Assembly: GCF_964355755.1 (NCBI RefSeq)
Contig: NC_092672.1
Location: 12,892,501-12,956,500 of the forward strand
DNA length: 64,000 nt
Source: Antedon mediterranea
Lineage: Eukaryota > Echinodermata > Crinoidea > Comatulida > Antedonidae
Direction of reading: 5' to 3'
The first letter of the stretch is position 1. Each line of letters begins with the position of its first letter. The notes beneath the pieces are model-generated. The model made no database searches. It had not been told where the DNA came from and saw only the letters and a program-made list of their open reading frames with translations. A program made the position numbers and the translations under genes. Below are positions 12,005 to 23,904 of the stretch, piece after piece.

Positions 12005-13200
12005 GGTTATGAAAATGTACAAAGTGAGCTAGTGGTTGCAGGGGATGCCAGGCATGACTCACCTGGCCACAATGCAGAGTTGGGCCTGTATTCATTAATG
12101 GATACTAAAACAGACATTATTCTGTGTTCAAAAACAGTTGCTGTGGGAGAACACAATGTAAAGAACTCCTATTGGCTTGAAAACGAAGGGCTAATTAGAT
12201 GCATTGATGAGCTAAAGGTTGGTTTTGTTGTGTGTGTAAACTGGTTGGATAAATTGCTTAAATGGTTTGCAAAATAGTTGATCTTTCTTTATGCCTTTTC
12301 AGGATCAAAAAATTGCTATCGATACACTTGTGACTGACAGGCATGCAACAATTGCAAAAACGATGCGAGAACAACACCCGAATATACGGCATGAATTCGA
12401 CATCTGGCATATGGCCAGAAGTTTAGGCAACAAGTTAACGAAGATTTGCCAAAAACACCAGGAGCTGCGACAATGGCAAAAGGCGATTTCAAATCATTTT
12501 TGGTGGTCAGCAGAAACGTGTGAAGGTAGCTGCACACAGTTCAAGGTAATTGAGGGAGAGACAGTTTTAATAACATTGGTGTAAGTTAATGTGCACATGT
12601 TGTCACAGTTTAATTTCTTATTAAATTTATTTTATATTACTACAGGAACAGTGGATGTCAATCCTCAATCACATTGTGGACAACATAAGTGAGTGTGTTT
12701 TGAGGAATTCCACAAATGTGAGCACGAGGCACTTGAACCTGGAACCACCAAGTCATGGCTTCAGGCAGGAAGTGAAGCACATCAAGCATTGCAAGCAGTA
12801 GTGGTTGAGGCAAAGTTCCTTAAAGACATGCAACATGTAAATTTATAGTAATTAGAATTACATAATGTAATTGGTGTAATAATCAATAACATTATGTAAT
12901 GTACTTTTTTTGTACAATATACTATATACTAAAATTATATAACGTTTACATTTTCAGGCTGTTCAGTTTTGCCATACAGGAAATCTTGAGGTATTCCATA
13001 ACATGCTACTGAAGTATATGCCCAAGCGAAGTCACTTATTAGACCATAACTTACATACTTGCCGAGACGCTGAAATAGACCACAAGTATTCGGTTGAATG
13101 GTCAAAACGTTCAAAGAGATATGTGGCGAAACGTGTCAGGAAGCCAAAAGATTATGTGTTCAGGACCAATTTAAAGAAGGGCGTATTTGAAGCTATTCAT
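12005..13200 (+). pseudogene. Kolobok-like DDE transposase, broken copy
   Basis: Exon-like blocks with GT/AG borders match the transposase at 27,112-31,424: a first catalytic Asp in AGDARHDSPGHNAELG (exon ending 12217), the second in LVTDRHATIAKTMRE followed by FDIWHMARSL with the D(2)H motif (exon 12303-12545), and the Glu in NLEVFHNMLLKYMPKRS (exon from 12958). The exon 12646-12836 contains both NHIVDNISECV and GTTKSWLQAGSEAHQAL, but in different frames, so it is disrupted. No THAP domain is visible upstream; a SWIM ORF stands there instead. Identity to the intact copy is low, so it represents another family of the same group. Confidence 0.68.
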
Positions 13201-13205
13201 CCATG

Positions 13206-14538
13206 CTGTCCCCTTCACAGCCTCGAGTCGCGCTGGGCCAGGTCTTGTGGATCCGGCGGATCTCGGGAGTGAGTGGCAGGGGTGCATTTGATGGTATGGT
13301 GGCCTATCACCAGAGGATGCAGAGATGTTTCGTGCCAATATAGAGGTGGCTGGCGTTCCGCGACCTCGTGGGTCGGACTTTTCGTTGGATGCCCGCTATG
13401 AGATTCAAAGCCTAGCCAGGAAGGGTGTCCTGCTTCAATCGAAGGTGGTATCAACAATCTGACCGGACCGCATCATTTGTTCTATCCATCCGTTTCCGCC
13501 TAGGGCAGAGACGGTGGGGGAGCTCATGACGGGTTTCCTCAGAGACAAGGCACGCAAAACAACCTTTATTTGCCAGGACGTCCGGCTGAAGAACCCATCC
13601 GTGGATGCTAGGGGTCGGCCTGCTGCCAGGGCGGCAGAGCTGACTAAACCTTCGGCCCGGTCAAAGTCATCAAGGCGTAAACCTTACGTCGCCCCGGCTG
13701 AGGTGGTGGATGTGTCAGCAGTGAAACGAGCATATTTCCCGCAGCACCCTGACACTCCCGCAGCCAAGAAGGGAATGGGGTATGCGTACCCAGTGCCAGC
13801 TTGCGGTCTGCAAGGCTCGGCAATGGACCACCTAAATGTGCATGTTGCAGAGGTTGTGGCGAAGTATGTATACAATCAAGACGAACATAAGATGAGGAAA
13901 GCCTGGCGATACCTTCAAGAACTGATCCCCCTGCTCCCAGATGGTCTCTCAACTCTGAGGAAGGCTTTTGAATTCTTGAGAAGGTACTTCCTGAGGCTTG
14001 GAGCCTGCGGCCTGAGCAACAGTTGGTTGCGACAACTTACGCTTACAGCTCAGGCAATCAATTGGAAGGCGCCGTCAGTGGAAAGAGACATCAGGAATCA
14101 GGTCACCTGATGCTGCACCCCTTCTGTCTGTGCCCACTGCTGGCAGAGGCCATGAGGGCTAACCTGAAAGGACTTCATGAACTGAACGAAAAGTACGGAG
14201 GACTAAGTAGCCTGCCCTCATGCCCTCCGCCATCGTCGAGAGCTCCAGAACCAATGGAATCGGCACCGGGATCTTCATCACTGGCCGCACCGCCCAGGGG
14301 CGCCACAGCTAGTATGGGAACTCTTAAACCCCTTCAGCAGTCCTCCACAACATCGCAGCGTGCAGCGGAAGCCTTAGATGAGGAAGCCCGCCGACTGCTG
14401 AGAGAGGCGTATAATGCGAACCAACGACTGGCAACAGCAGCTTTGTCATCCTCCAGCAGTGTTCTACGGGAGGCGGCCGCCCATATGCACCGCGTGTGCA
14501 TCGAGCAGCTGACCCTCGCAGAGGAGTTGGACGCATGA
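13206..14538 (+). pseudogene. GC-rich ORF pair of unknown family
   Basis: One frame runs from about 13,310 (after a stop) through 13514-14110; a second overlaps it in another frame, 14023-14538. The first part contains DAEMFRANIEVAGVPRPRG, LMTGFLRDKARKTTFICQDV and a Pro/Ala/Lys-rich stretch. The second is Ala/Ser-rich, ending in helices with LDEEARRLLREAYNANQRLA. Base composition is clearly more GC-rich than the flanks, which suggests an inserted element. The look (Pro-rich, helical, no catalytic motif) suits a retroelement Gag-like protein, but I recognise no family. CCAATGGAATCGGCACC at 14,252 recurs in near-identical form at about 14,550, followed by TTCATCACTGGCCGCA in both, a short internal duplication. 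Confidence 0.4.
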
Positions 14539-14896
14539 AGAGCCACTGGACCAATGAAATCAGCAACAGGATTTTCATCACTGGCCGCAATCCTTCAACA
14601 GGACTCACTTAAATACAGTACACCCCTTCTTGGTGTACTTGCGTATAACATTTTTGTAACCCCATTGTCTGTCCTTAGTTTCACCGCAGGTCCAAAAATT
14701 GGCGAAGAGCAAATCCTCTTCCCACCCCAAAATTTGAGGTCCAACATGTCCTCTACTTATTTAGCTGGGGCCGTAAGTCCCTTGTTTCAATTACGATTGT
14801 CAGTGCGGTCTCTCAAACAGTCAGCCCTATATACTGGAATTCCAGAACAAAATTTTACTGTCGTGTGCTAAATTTTTGCCAATCCCCATAGGCTTG

Positions 14897-14933
<37 letters not shown>

Positions 14934-15172
14934 CTTTCTCTCCCGGGGGGCTGTCAGGTGCCAGTGTTCCCTGGAACGCGGTGCCGGGCAGCAACCCGAT
15001 GGATACCCTATGCCACATGGCTTGTAGGGATTTTATTTGGGACTCTTTAGTCCCCTGTTGGCTTTCATATGTTCAAATTGTTGGGGTAATTCCCCCACCT
15101 TGACGTTCTTGTTGGGGAAAAGAAAAGAAAGAAAGAAGAAGAAGGAGGAGTGGAGGACCCACCATGGAGAAA
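14539..15172. other. GC-rich tail of the inserted block, with a 33-nt T tract
   Basis: Continues the GC-rich composition. T33 lies at 14901-14933, immediately before CCCGGGGGG. No reading frame is convincing. If the block is a retroelement on the minus strand, T33 could be its poly(A) tail seen in reverse, but the coding-like frames are on the plus strand, so this does not fit simply. Confidence 0.4.
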
Positions 15173-15300
15173 TGAACTTAAAATCAAAATGCACTTTAAA
15201 AGGAACTTGAAATCAAAATGCACTTTAAAAGGAACTTGAAATAAATGCACTTTAAAAGGAACTTGAAACAAATGCACTTTAAAAGGATCTTGAAATAAAA
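15173..15300. repeat. Minisatellite, about 30 bp x 4.5
   Basis: Units of AATGCACTTTAAAAGGAACT followed by TGAAAT(CAA)A in direct tandem. A minus-strand open frame through it encodes a repeated FKVHLFQVP peptide, which is only the satellite read as protein. Confidence 0.85.
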
Positions 15301-16739
15301 TGATTTTTATTTAATTTAAACATTTTATTTAATATTGTTTTAAGAAGGTTACAAGAGAGTGATGTTCCTCTAGATACCATTGAACAATTTGTTTTACTTT
15401 CTACTGAATTAAATTTTATTTTTGCCTCATATGATGAAAGACGGAATTTTTCACCTAGAACACACATACACACACATTTTTTAGCTACACACTTGTGTTT
15501 AACACAAATATACTTTTGCTGCTTATGGCGCCCCATAGTTGTATGAGTAAATTAAAGTATTATCTTTCTCAACATATTTTACCATCATTATAACACTTTA
15601 ACATATATTCCCTAGAAAAGTCCTGAAGTAACACAAATTAGTAATATTTATTTGCAAAAACGCACAATAAGGATTTGTGCAGGTACATCTCGACTATCAC
15701 GAAACCTTTATTGTATAAATTTAAAGTCCTTATGTCTTTTGATATAAAGTTGTTTTTATCTCTATGGAATATTATTAGGGGAGATATTTTTCTTTTCTCC
15801 TACGCTGAGAGTGTAAAGAGTCTCTATAATGAAAATGAAATCCACAGTGGTGGTCTATGACGCCGTTCCGCAACCTATGGGTTGCAACCCATTGTTTGGG
15901 TCAACAAAAAATTGATGGGTCGTAAAATCTTCTGCGATGGTGAAACTTTTTATCAATAATACATTGCACATAGGCGCAATATTGATTAATTAATATCTTA
16001 ATTAATTAAGACTGTACCTCCTTTATCTAGGTTTCCATAACAACTGGTCCATTTTGTGGGTTTTGTGGTGGGGAATAAGAAAGTTTTATAGCCTGTGTTA
16101 TCTAGGAATACTGTAAAAATGGAGTTAGTACAGTATTGAGTTTTCAAAGTAAGCTGTTGTGTTATAATACAAGCATTTTGTATTGAAAATCTGTGTTTCA
16201 TCGATTTTGTAGCTAAAATTGAGATCCTGGCTTTAAGTTATTATTGTTATTATTTTGTGAAGAGCTACATACATCAATGAGTTACATAAAAATAAATGCA
16301 GTACGATTATTTTCGCTACCCTATCAATAATGGAATCGTCCAAATTTCAAATCGGTAGTGCAATCATTGGTGCATGACAATGAACGACTTGAGGACGAAT
16401 GACTTCAGATTTTTATTTTCATGCTATAACAAAAATTATCCACCGTATATCCACCATCTTTTTTCACCGTCTAGGGAGTCACAAGACATGTTATTACATT
16501 AGGTTAACTACCTAACTACTGAAAAAAAGTCTTCCTGGTTTTTATGGAAGAATTTTGCCAAATTTTGTATTTGACCATATTAAGGGAAATTCATGTTTTT
16601 TCGTCTCGATTTCTGTTACAAATATTTGATTTATGTACAATTAACCAAATATTATATTTAAAATGCATGCCTGTACCTGAGCTTTAAATAAAGAAACGTA
16701 AAGAAATGTAATAAATGGAAACGTTTCAAACAACACTGT
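15301..16739. other. No recognisable gene
   Basis: AT-rich. Around 15,868-15,895 there is a CCTATGGGTTGCAACCCATTG patch (partial palindrome) followed by TGATGGGTCGTAAAAT; this resembles the ends of some hAT-type elements but no partner end is found. Nothing else stands out. Confidence 0.35.
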
Positions 16740-18110
16740 GTGTTTACATTTAAGGGCCCACTCGCAACAAAGAGCGAAGTGGAAAAGGTCAATTATATGA
16801 TGACCTACATCGGCGACAAGGGAAGAGAAGTATATGGTACATTCACGTGGGCACGAGCCGAAGGTGATCTACCAGCAGAAAACGAAACGCTCAACGGCGT
16901 GTATGCTAAATTTGATGCATATGTAGCACCTAAAAAGAATACTATAAGGGCTACAGTAAATTTCCACAGAAGGAAACAATTAGAAGGTGAGAGATTTGAT
17001 GATTTTGTCACAGACCTGAGAGTTTTAGTAAAGGACTGTAATTACCAAGAAGAAGATAGAATGTTAAGAGACTCTATTGTCTGCAACGCCCTGCACTCAA
17101 AGGTCAAAGAAAAATGTCTAGATCTTGGCGATGAACTGACCTTAGACAAAGCCATAACCATAGGTCAGAATTATGGAACATCACAAGAAAGTATGAAAGT
17201 AATAATAAACAAAGATGAAGACGCAAAAATACATGAGGTTAGGAAAAGGTCAAACTATAAACAAAGGCCAAAACAGTACAATAAGACGTCAGCAAGAAAC
17301 AATAAATGCACTAAATGCGGCTACGACAACACACATAATAAATGCGCAGCTAAAGGCAAAACGTGTGCTGTATGTCATAAGTTGAACCACTTTGCAGCAG
17401 TCTGCAGAAAGAAGGGTACCAATCCTAAAGGTGCTCACCAAGTGGAAGAACAGTACGCAGAAACCGACAGTGACACTGAAAGTCAGGATGAATATCAGCA
17501 TCTAATCGATGTGATAAATGCTATTGGAAAAACATCTAATAGTGAATTGCATGAAACCGTGATAGTGGATGGAGAGCCAGTGCGCATTCAGATCGACACA
17601 GGAGCAGTGGCAAGCATTATGTCATATAGTTGGGTTAAGAATAAGAAACTCAATCATAAGTTAAAACCAACTAGCTTAAAACTTCAGTCGTATACCAGTC
17701 AAGCCTTAGAAGTGAAGGGTTGTATAACATTACCAACCACATACAAGAAATGTACATTTGACATAATGTATTATGTTGTGAAAACTGATAAAGTACCAAT
17801 CTTATCAGGAGCAGCAAGCAAACAACTGCAGCTGATACAGCGTATAAACAGCATCAATGACTATCCTCAATTAAGAAAGACAACTGGCACACTACCAGGG
17901 AAATATTCACTGAAAATTGACCCTACAGTTAGACCAGTAGTGCACGGTCCAAGGAAACAACCACTTGCCTTACAAAAGCAGATAAAGAATCTGCTCTGAT
18001 CCTAAGGATCTAAACAAAGCAATCAGAAGAGAACACTATCCAATTCCAACTGTAGAAAATAGTAGCTTCAGTAGCAGGGTCAAAGATTTTCTCAGTTATT
18101 GACGCAATAC
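16740..18110 (+). pseudogene. Ty3/Gypsy retrotransposon Gag-protease, broken at reverse transcriptase
   Basis: The 419-codon frame 16740-17999 is a Gag-Pol N-terminal part. Residues about 1-150 are a retrotransposon Gag capsid-like domain (HRRKQLEGERFDDFVTDLR). At about 190-225 Cys/His knuckles follow (CTKCGYDN, CAVCHKLNHFAAVC). At about 283-290 IQIDTGAVAS is the aspartic-protease active site (D-T-G). The last residues begin the segment that precedes reverse transcriptase (VVHGPRKQPLALQKQIKNLL). Directly after the stop, in another frame, DPKDLNKAIRREHYPIPTVE and KIFSVIDAIQ are reverse transcriptase motifs, with a piece missing between. No LTRs, RNase H or integrase were seen. The element is dead but its Gag part is little decayed. 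Confidence 0.85.
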
Positions 18111-18212
18111 AGGTCGAAAACTCAGGTTGATCCCTTTTTTCTTTAAAATTATGGATGAATAAATTCAGTTCAATTTTTGGCAGCCTAACACTTGATTTTA
18201 TTTCACTTACAG

Positions 18213-19359
18213 AAAACATTGGTTCAGAGAAGAAGAAGAAGAAAACAAATGCAAAAAAGATAATGGACCCTCCAAAGCTTCCCGAACCACCACAATCGAC
18301 AAGTACACCACATGCTGGAAGAAAAAACTTTGATATGGTGGGGCCACCAAATCCAACAACACCATCTACATCACGACATATTGCAACAATAACGTCAATT
18401 ACCCAGAGCACAGATGAAAGTAAGTACAATAAAAAAATAACATTCATACATAAAAACAAGAATTTTAATCCTCAGAAAAGTTCAGAAAAAACATTTTGTT
18501 AATATTTTCTACATTTATTTTTGTTTGGTGATTCATACCAGGCGAATCACCTATTGCTAAAGTTTTTCTTGCCATTATCTAAAATGGGATGGACAGTGAA
18601 TTTTTTAAACTTGGCTAGCACATGAACATAGTACATGCTGTTAAGCGTAACTAAGGTTGTAAAATTAAAAAACAATTTTTCATTCCTAATAATACTGTAC
18701 CATCAATGCAACCTATTTCTACTAATTACCAGCTACTTACAATGTTTATACAGTAATTTAAAAACAACATAAATCAACATACATTTTATGTTCTATTTTG
18801 TCAGCTTTTAAAAAAAAAGTTCTAATGAAGTTAGACACGATAATAGAGAATCAAAGAGAACAGCTTTCATTCTTGCGGCGGCAAGCTGCAAATCACCAAC
18901 CATTGGATTTTGATATGGGAGGACATGTTCCTGCAGCCCTTAGATACAAAAGACGAACTTGATGACCTAGAAGAAAGCTAAAAGGAACAAACTTCAGAAA
19001 GAACATAATATGTTATTGTTATTCTTGTGATTGTAGTTTACAGTAGCTTTTTAAAAGTGTACTCTGCACGTACAATGTATATAAGCTTCATATTTAGTAG
19101 GAGGCCTTGAACCTGTGTAGTCAAACCAACTCAACTACAGCATCTTTGATGATATTATGCTAATGATATTATTTTTTTAAAAAAATTATTAATTAATTTA
19201 TTAGTTATTGTTTGTTCTAGATCAAGTATCTGAGTGTTCTTGGTGGGCCTCAGTAAAGGCATCCATTACAATTATGCTTAGGAAGATCGGATCAAACAAA
19301 TTATAGTCTTCCTATAGCATGAAGGGAAGGAAGGGAAAGAAAAGCTTTAAAAATTATAA
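18213..19359 (+). pseudogene. DUF4806-type gene, three exons, broken
   Basis: Exon 18213-18419 (Lys-rich start, then Pro/Ser/Thr-rich, GTAAGT donor) joins in phase with the exon starting 18805, which reads FKKKVLMKLDTIIENQREQL, a helical segment typical of proteins with this domain. That exon shifts frame before a LQPLDTKDELDDLEES block. The third exon, 19221-19359, carries the DUF4806 core (IKYLSVLGG, then SVKASITIMLRKIGSNKL, then KGRKGKKSF) with a stop and a frameshift. Exons two and three are repeated in the adjoining 1.28-kb copy (20084 and 20494-20639), also broken. Its biochemical function is unknown. Confidence 0.6.
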
Positions 19360-21341
19360 GTAAGTATCATTATATTGATTTCCAAAAAAACTAAAACTAT
19401 TTATTTTCATTGTACTGTCTAAATGCAAGGCTGAAAGTATGCATCACTGTACACGCATGGTTTTCTTTTAGAATATTAAAGACCATTTATCTGCAATTTG
19501 TTTATGCTTTGTAAAAATTATGCATATTAATTAAATATGTATTGTCCATAAAAAAACATAAAAATTTAAATTCTTTCACCTAATCGATCAAATTTTTTTT
19601 TCAAAGCGAAAATCTATTTCTTACTCATCAGGGATATTCCCCACAACACGACATGCATGTTGGGCGCAATCAGAATACAGTACATGGAGCACACACATAG
19701 CCTAGCGTATTTTATACATACTCACTGTACCAAGTTATTTTAGTACATTATTATTTACAAAAAATGCAGGTAATGTGTCTTTATAGCCTGCAAGCAGTGC
19801 AATACCTGTTTTATTAGCTGTTGTATAGTTAATCATCTAAGTATAATTTTGAAATATTTTCTTGTTCAATGTGCAGGGTCATGTTTCCAGGTTCACGAAA
19901 AATCGAAGAAGAGCATGATCGAAACAGAAATTAACGTTTCTTAAATGTTAAAACTAACGTTAGATTAACAAAAAAAAGGGTCCACACTTTCACGTCATCC
20001 TAACATTATTTTATAATATTCATATAACGTCATGGAAAAATTCATATAACGTTCTGCAAACATTTTATGTTCTAGTTTGTCAGCTTTAAAAAAAAAAGTT
20101 CTAATGAGGTTGGACACGATAATAGAGAATCAAAGAGAACAGCTTTCATTCTTGCGGCGGCAAGCTGAAAATCACCAACCATTGGATTTTGATATGAGAG
20201 GACATGTTCCTGCAGCCCTTAGATACAAAAGACGAACTTGATGACCTAGAAGAAAGCTAAAAGGAACAAACTTCAGAAAGAACATAATATGTTATTGTTA
20301 TTCTTGTGATTGTAGTTTACAGTAGCTTTTTAAAAGTGTACTCTGCACGTGCAATGTATATAAGCTTCATATTTAGTAGGAGGCCTTGAACCTGTGTAGT
20401 CAAACCAACTCAACTACAGCATCTTTGATGATATGCTAATGATATTATTTTTATAAAAAAATTAATTAATTTATTAGTTATTGTTTGTTCCAGTTCAAGT
20501 ACGGTATCTGAATGTGGTCTTGGTGGGCCTCAGTAAAGGCATCCATTACAATTATGCTTAGGAAGATCGGATCAAACAAATTATAGTCTTCCTATAGCAT
20601 GAAGGGAAGGAAGGGAAAGCAAAGCTTTAAAAATTATAAGTAAGTATCATTATATTGATTTCCAAAAAACTAAAACTATTTATTTTCGTTGTACTGTCTA
20701 AATGCAAGGCTGAAAGTATGCATCACTGTACACTTATGGTTTTCTTTTAGAATATTAAAGACCATTAATATCTGCAATTCGTTTATGCTTTGTAAAAATT
20801 ATGCATATTAATTAAATATGTGTATTGTCCATAAAAAAACATAAAAATTAAAATTCTTTCACCTAATCGATCAAATTTTTTTGTCAAAGCGAAAATCTAT
20901 TTCTTACTCATCAGGGATATTCCCCACAACACGACATGCATGTTGGGCGCAATCAGAATACAGTACATGGAGCACACACATAGCCTAGCGTATTTTATAC
21001 ATACTCACTGTACCAAGTTATTTTTGTACATTATTATTTACAAAAAATGCAGGTAATGTGTCTTTATAGCCTGAAGCAGTGCAATACCTGTTTTATTAGC
21101 TGTTGTATAGTTAATCATCTAAGTATAATTTTGAAATATTTTCTTGTTCAATGTGCAGGGTCATGTTTCCAGGTTCACAAAAAATCGAAGAAGAACATGA
21201 TCGAAACAGAAATTAACGTTTCTTAAATGTTAAAACTAACGTTAGATTAACAAAAAAAAGGGTCCACACTTTCACGTCATCCTAATATTATTTTATAATA
21301 TTCATATAACGTCATGGAAAAATTCATATAACGTTCTGCAA
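18781..21341. repeat. 1.28-kb tandem duplication
   Basis: 18781-20060 and 20061-21341 are direct copies, adjacent and nearly identical, differing by scattered substitutions and indels of a few bases. Each holds two DUF4806-gene exons, an AT-rich body and a terminal AACGTT-type block ending ATTCATATAACGTTCTGCAA. Both copies share the stop in the core exon, so the gene was dead before duplication or both copies derive from a dead one. Confidence 0.88.
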
Positions 21342-21461
21342 ACGTTATATTGTTTGTTGGGAGGCTACTTGAACAACACTACAAGACAGAGTTGAAAAGA
21401 AGCTGTTAGTATGTGAACCACATATCTAATTTTATAGCTCCATGACCACATCAATGGAATT

Positions 21462-22075
21462 ATGTGCCAACGGATCAAAATACAGCAGATCATGGAACTA
21501 GATATGTTGACCCATCAAAATTGCAGTCATGTGCTTAGCTCACTGACAAGGGCAATTACTAACTTGAAACATCAAGCATCTTCATTCAGAGCAGGTGAGA
21601 AGATATCACAATGTTATGGGTGGCATATATGCACGCATCATAGATCCATAGACGAATACAGACAAGCTGAAATCATTATTATCAAAGATATGCAAAGACA
21701 GTTCTATGGCAGCGAGATAAACTGCCTGAGAGCAGGAAAGCGTGTCCACAGAAATAGCTCCGTGATAGCCCAGTCACCAATGTTAAATGCTGAAGGTTTG
21801 ATAAAGCGTCTAAACTTCCCTTCATCAAAAAACACCCTACACTAATTCCATGAAATAGCCATGTGGCGAAGCTACTTGTTCATCATTACCACACGAAAAT
21901 ACATCACCAAGGCAGACACTTAACCGAAGGGATGATCAGACAAGCAGGTTATTGGATCACAAGTTGTAAAAAATTAGTGTCCTCAGTGATTTACCGTTGT
22001 GTACTGTGCCGGAAACTTAGAGGAACTTTAGCTGTTCAAAAGATTACGTTTTCTCATCATGGTATTCAGCTCTTC
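21462..22075 (+). pseudogene. BEL/Pao retrotransposon fragment (integrase zinc-binding region)
   Basis: Two frames (21462-21845 and 21863-22087) form one stretch of BEL/Pao Pol: EYRQAEIIIIKDMQRQFYG precedes the integrase, and HHYHTKIHHQGRHLTEGMIR with CVLCRKLRG is the integrase HHCC zinc-binding module. It stops before the integrase catalytic core; a LINE C-terminus follows directly at 22,080. A stop and frameshift at about 21,845 separate the two parts. Confidence 0.8.
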
Positions 22076-22080
22076 CAATG

Positions 22081-22506
22081 TACATGAAAAATATATTACA
22101 GGTTATGCAAAATAAAGTAGTTCGTTTCATTAGCAATAAGGGACCACGCAGTCATGTTGGCCAGCGTGAATTAGATGAGCTTGGTATGTTAAACGTTGCA
22201 GATCGTGTTATTCAATTAAAACTAAACCATGTATACAAAATATCAAAGTCTACCGGACCAGAATATCTTAATCAGCATTTTATTAACATTTCGGAAAGAC
22301 ATAACTACAATACTAGACAAAGTGAAATAAATTTTGTTAAAACAAAAGTAACCAGCCAAAATAGTAATACATTTTATGTTACTACTATACAAGAATGGAA
22401 TAAACTACCAAATAATATTAAGTCTTCAACTAGTCTACATAGATTTAAACATCAAGTTAAATTACACTTAGCAACCAAATCCAGTTTGCATACTGGGGTA
22501 AATTAA
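22081..22506 (+). pseudogene. LINE (CR1/L2/jockey-like) reverse transcriptase C-terminus
   Basis: The open frame begins in QVMQNKVVRFISNKG, continues with RELDELGMLNVADR, and ends with TIQEWNKLPNNIKSSTSLHR and a basic tail. This is the characteristic C-terminal region of CR1/L2/jockey-type non-LTR elements after the polymerase palm. The 5' truncation fits ordinary LINE insertion. The T10 tract at about 22,597 lies shortly after the stop. The frame is uninterrupted, so the insertion may be fairly young. Confidence 0.78.
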
Positions 22507-22719
22507 ATTAGTATCGCTATTTTAATATTTTACCGTACATATTTTACATATTTAAAATATTTAACTCAATTGTGAAGTATTTTAAAGCTAAGTAGTTTTT
22601 TTTTTTATGGGAAGCAGTGGGGAGAATTTTGTTTTAAAGATTAAAGACACGGTAGCTTTCACATGCGTTTGTTATAGCACTAATATTTGACGAGTCTGAC
22701 ATTTCTTTGAGCGTTCTCA

Positions 22720-22936
22720 TTGAATTCCTTCGAATGTATCTATGTGAAATCGATAGGACAGATAATTGATAAAGCCCTCAGTGGAAAAACACTGAATGAA
22801 GAAGAGCAAGAAGATTTCATTGATCTACTTTCAAGGGTAAATTGTCACCACATTCCTAAAGAAGATGAGGTAAAGCCAATAATTATAAGTTTACTAAAAA
22901 TAGAGTATGACTCTGAGAATAAGAACATGATGTTTG
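22720..22936 (+). CDS. Exon-like frame, unknown
   Basis: A Glu/Asp/Leu-rich frame with LSGKTLNEEEQEDFIDLLSR and VNCHHIPKEDEVKPI ends at a possible donor (TTTG|GTATGA). The composition looks coding. Its phase (217 nt, leaving one base) does not join in frame to the ankyrin exon at 22,997, which starts in phase 0. I do not recognise the domain; it may be a relic of the same source gene. Confidence 0.35.
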
Positions 22937-22996
22937 GTATGATAATTATCTATATTATGTGAAGTATAATAACCTCTATGTGCTTAATATTTTCAG

Positions 22997-23095
22997 TATA
23001 AAAGAACACCTTTGTCTTATGCTGCCCAATATGGTCACAACAGCACATGTATGTGCCTGATCAATGCAGGATCAGACGTGAATATTGCAGACGAG
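22997..23095 (+). CDS. Single ankyrin-repeat exon
   Basis: Between a TTTCAG acceptor and a GTAAGT-like donor lies an exon of exactly 99 nt, phase 0 at both ends, encoding one 33-residue ankyrin repeat: TPLSYAAQYGHNSTCMCLI then NAGSDVNIADE, with the TPLxxAAxxGH signature and the Gly-x-Asp-Val-Asn turn. No second repeat is seen nearby. It is probably a captured or leftover exon of an ankyrin gene among transposon pieces. Confidence 0.65.
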
Positions 23096-23339
23096 GTAAG
23101 TCATGCACACTTGTATTAAAGTGCCTCAAGTAATTGTATAATTTTAACAAAATATTTAAACTTTTTTTTTGAAAGAACTTCACTGGCTGCCGGACATTAA
23201 ATAGTGAAGGTCTGCAGTACCTCCGTGATTTACTGTTCAGGCATTCGCAACAACTCGACCTCTATTGTGCGTCACATAGTTGATGAACATGATTGGATTT
23301 GTGGTTTTGAGTACAGTACATGAAGTGTAGTGGAGTCAT

Positions 23340-23810
23340 CCTCCACTTGAAGCAAACATGACAAAACCCTGGCTAACACCAGAGAGTGATGCCCATAAAG
23401 CACTACAAGATATTGTTACAAATAATTTACTTTTGCGTGACTTGAAGAAGGTGAGTTATGTACACATAAATAGCTTTTCAATATTGTGTGCATTCACTGG
23501 AGGTATTATCATTAGATGTTAAATTGAATAACATTTTTAATTTACTGTATTTCTATTCAGGCAACAGAATTTTGTCACACTGAAAATTTGGAAGGATTCC
23601 ATAACATGATGCTGAAGTACATCCCCAAGCGTAGCAAGTTTGAGCACGATGAAGCAATAGCTCGTACATATCTGGCTGTCGAAATAGACAACAACATGAC
23701 ATCGAACAGATCATATGGAACATTGGCCGATGGTGAAAGTCAATACCGTTTGGAGTGGTCCAAACAATCTAGAATGTATGTGAGGCGTATGAAGGAATCC
23801 ATGGTTAGTT
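23340..23810 (+). pseudogene. Kolobok-like transposase C-terminal relic
   Basis: TKPWLTPESDAHKALQDIV (before a donor at about 23,450) and the exon from about 23,562 (TEFCHTENLEGFHNMMLKY then IPKRS) match the copy at 12,646-13,200 block for block, including the region of the catalytic Glu. The exon continues with DGESQYRLEWSKQSRMYVRR to a donor at about 23,803. Upstream, at 23,170-23,340, related sequence is in several frames with stops. The N-terminal two thirds are missing. Confidence 0.62.
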
Positions 23811-23904
23811 AATTGCTTTTAATCTGAACTCTTCATTATGCAAACATGCAATGAAAGAATTTACAGTACTGTATATACACATTTTTATGTATTTTACTTA
23901 ACAG

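Noticed and set aside
14827-15103. Open frames with poly-Lys or poly-Phe runs
   Set aside because: They are produced by the T33 homopolymer on either strand.
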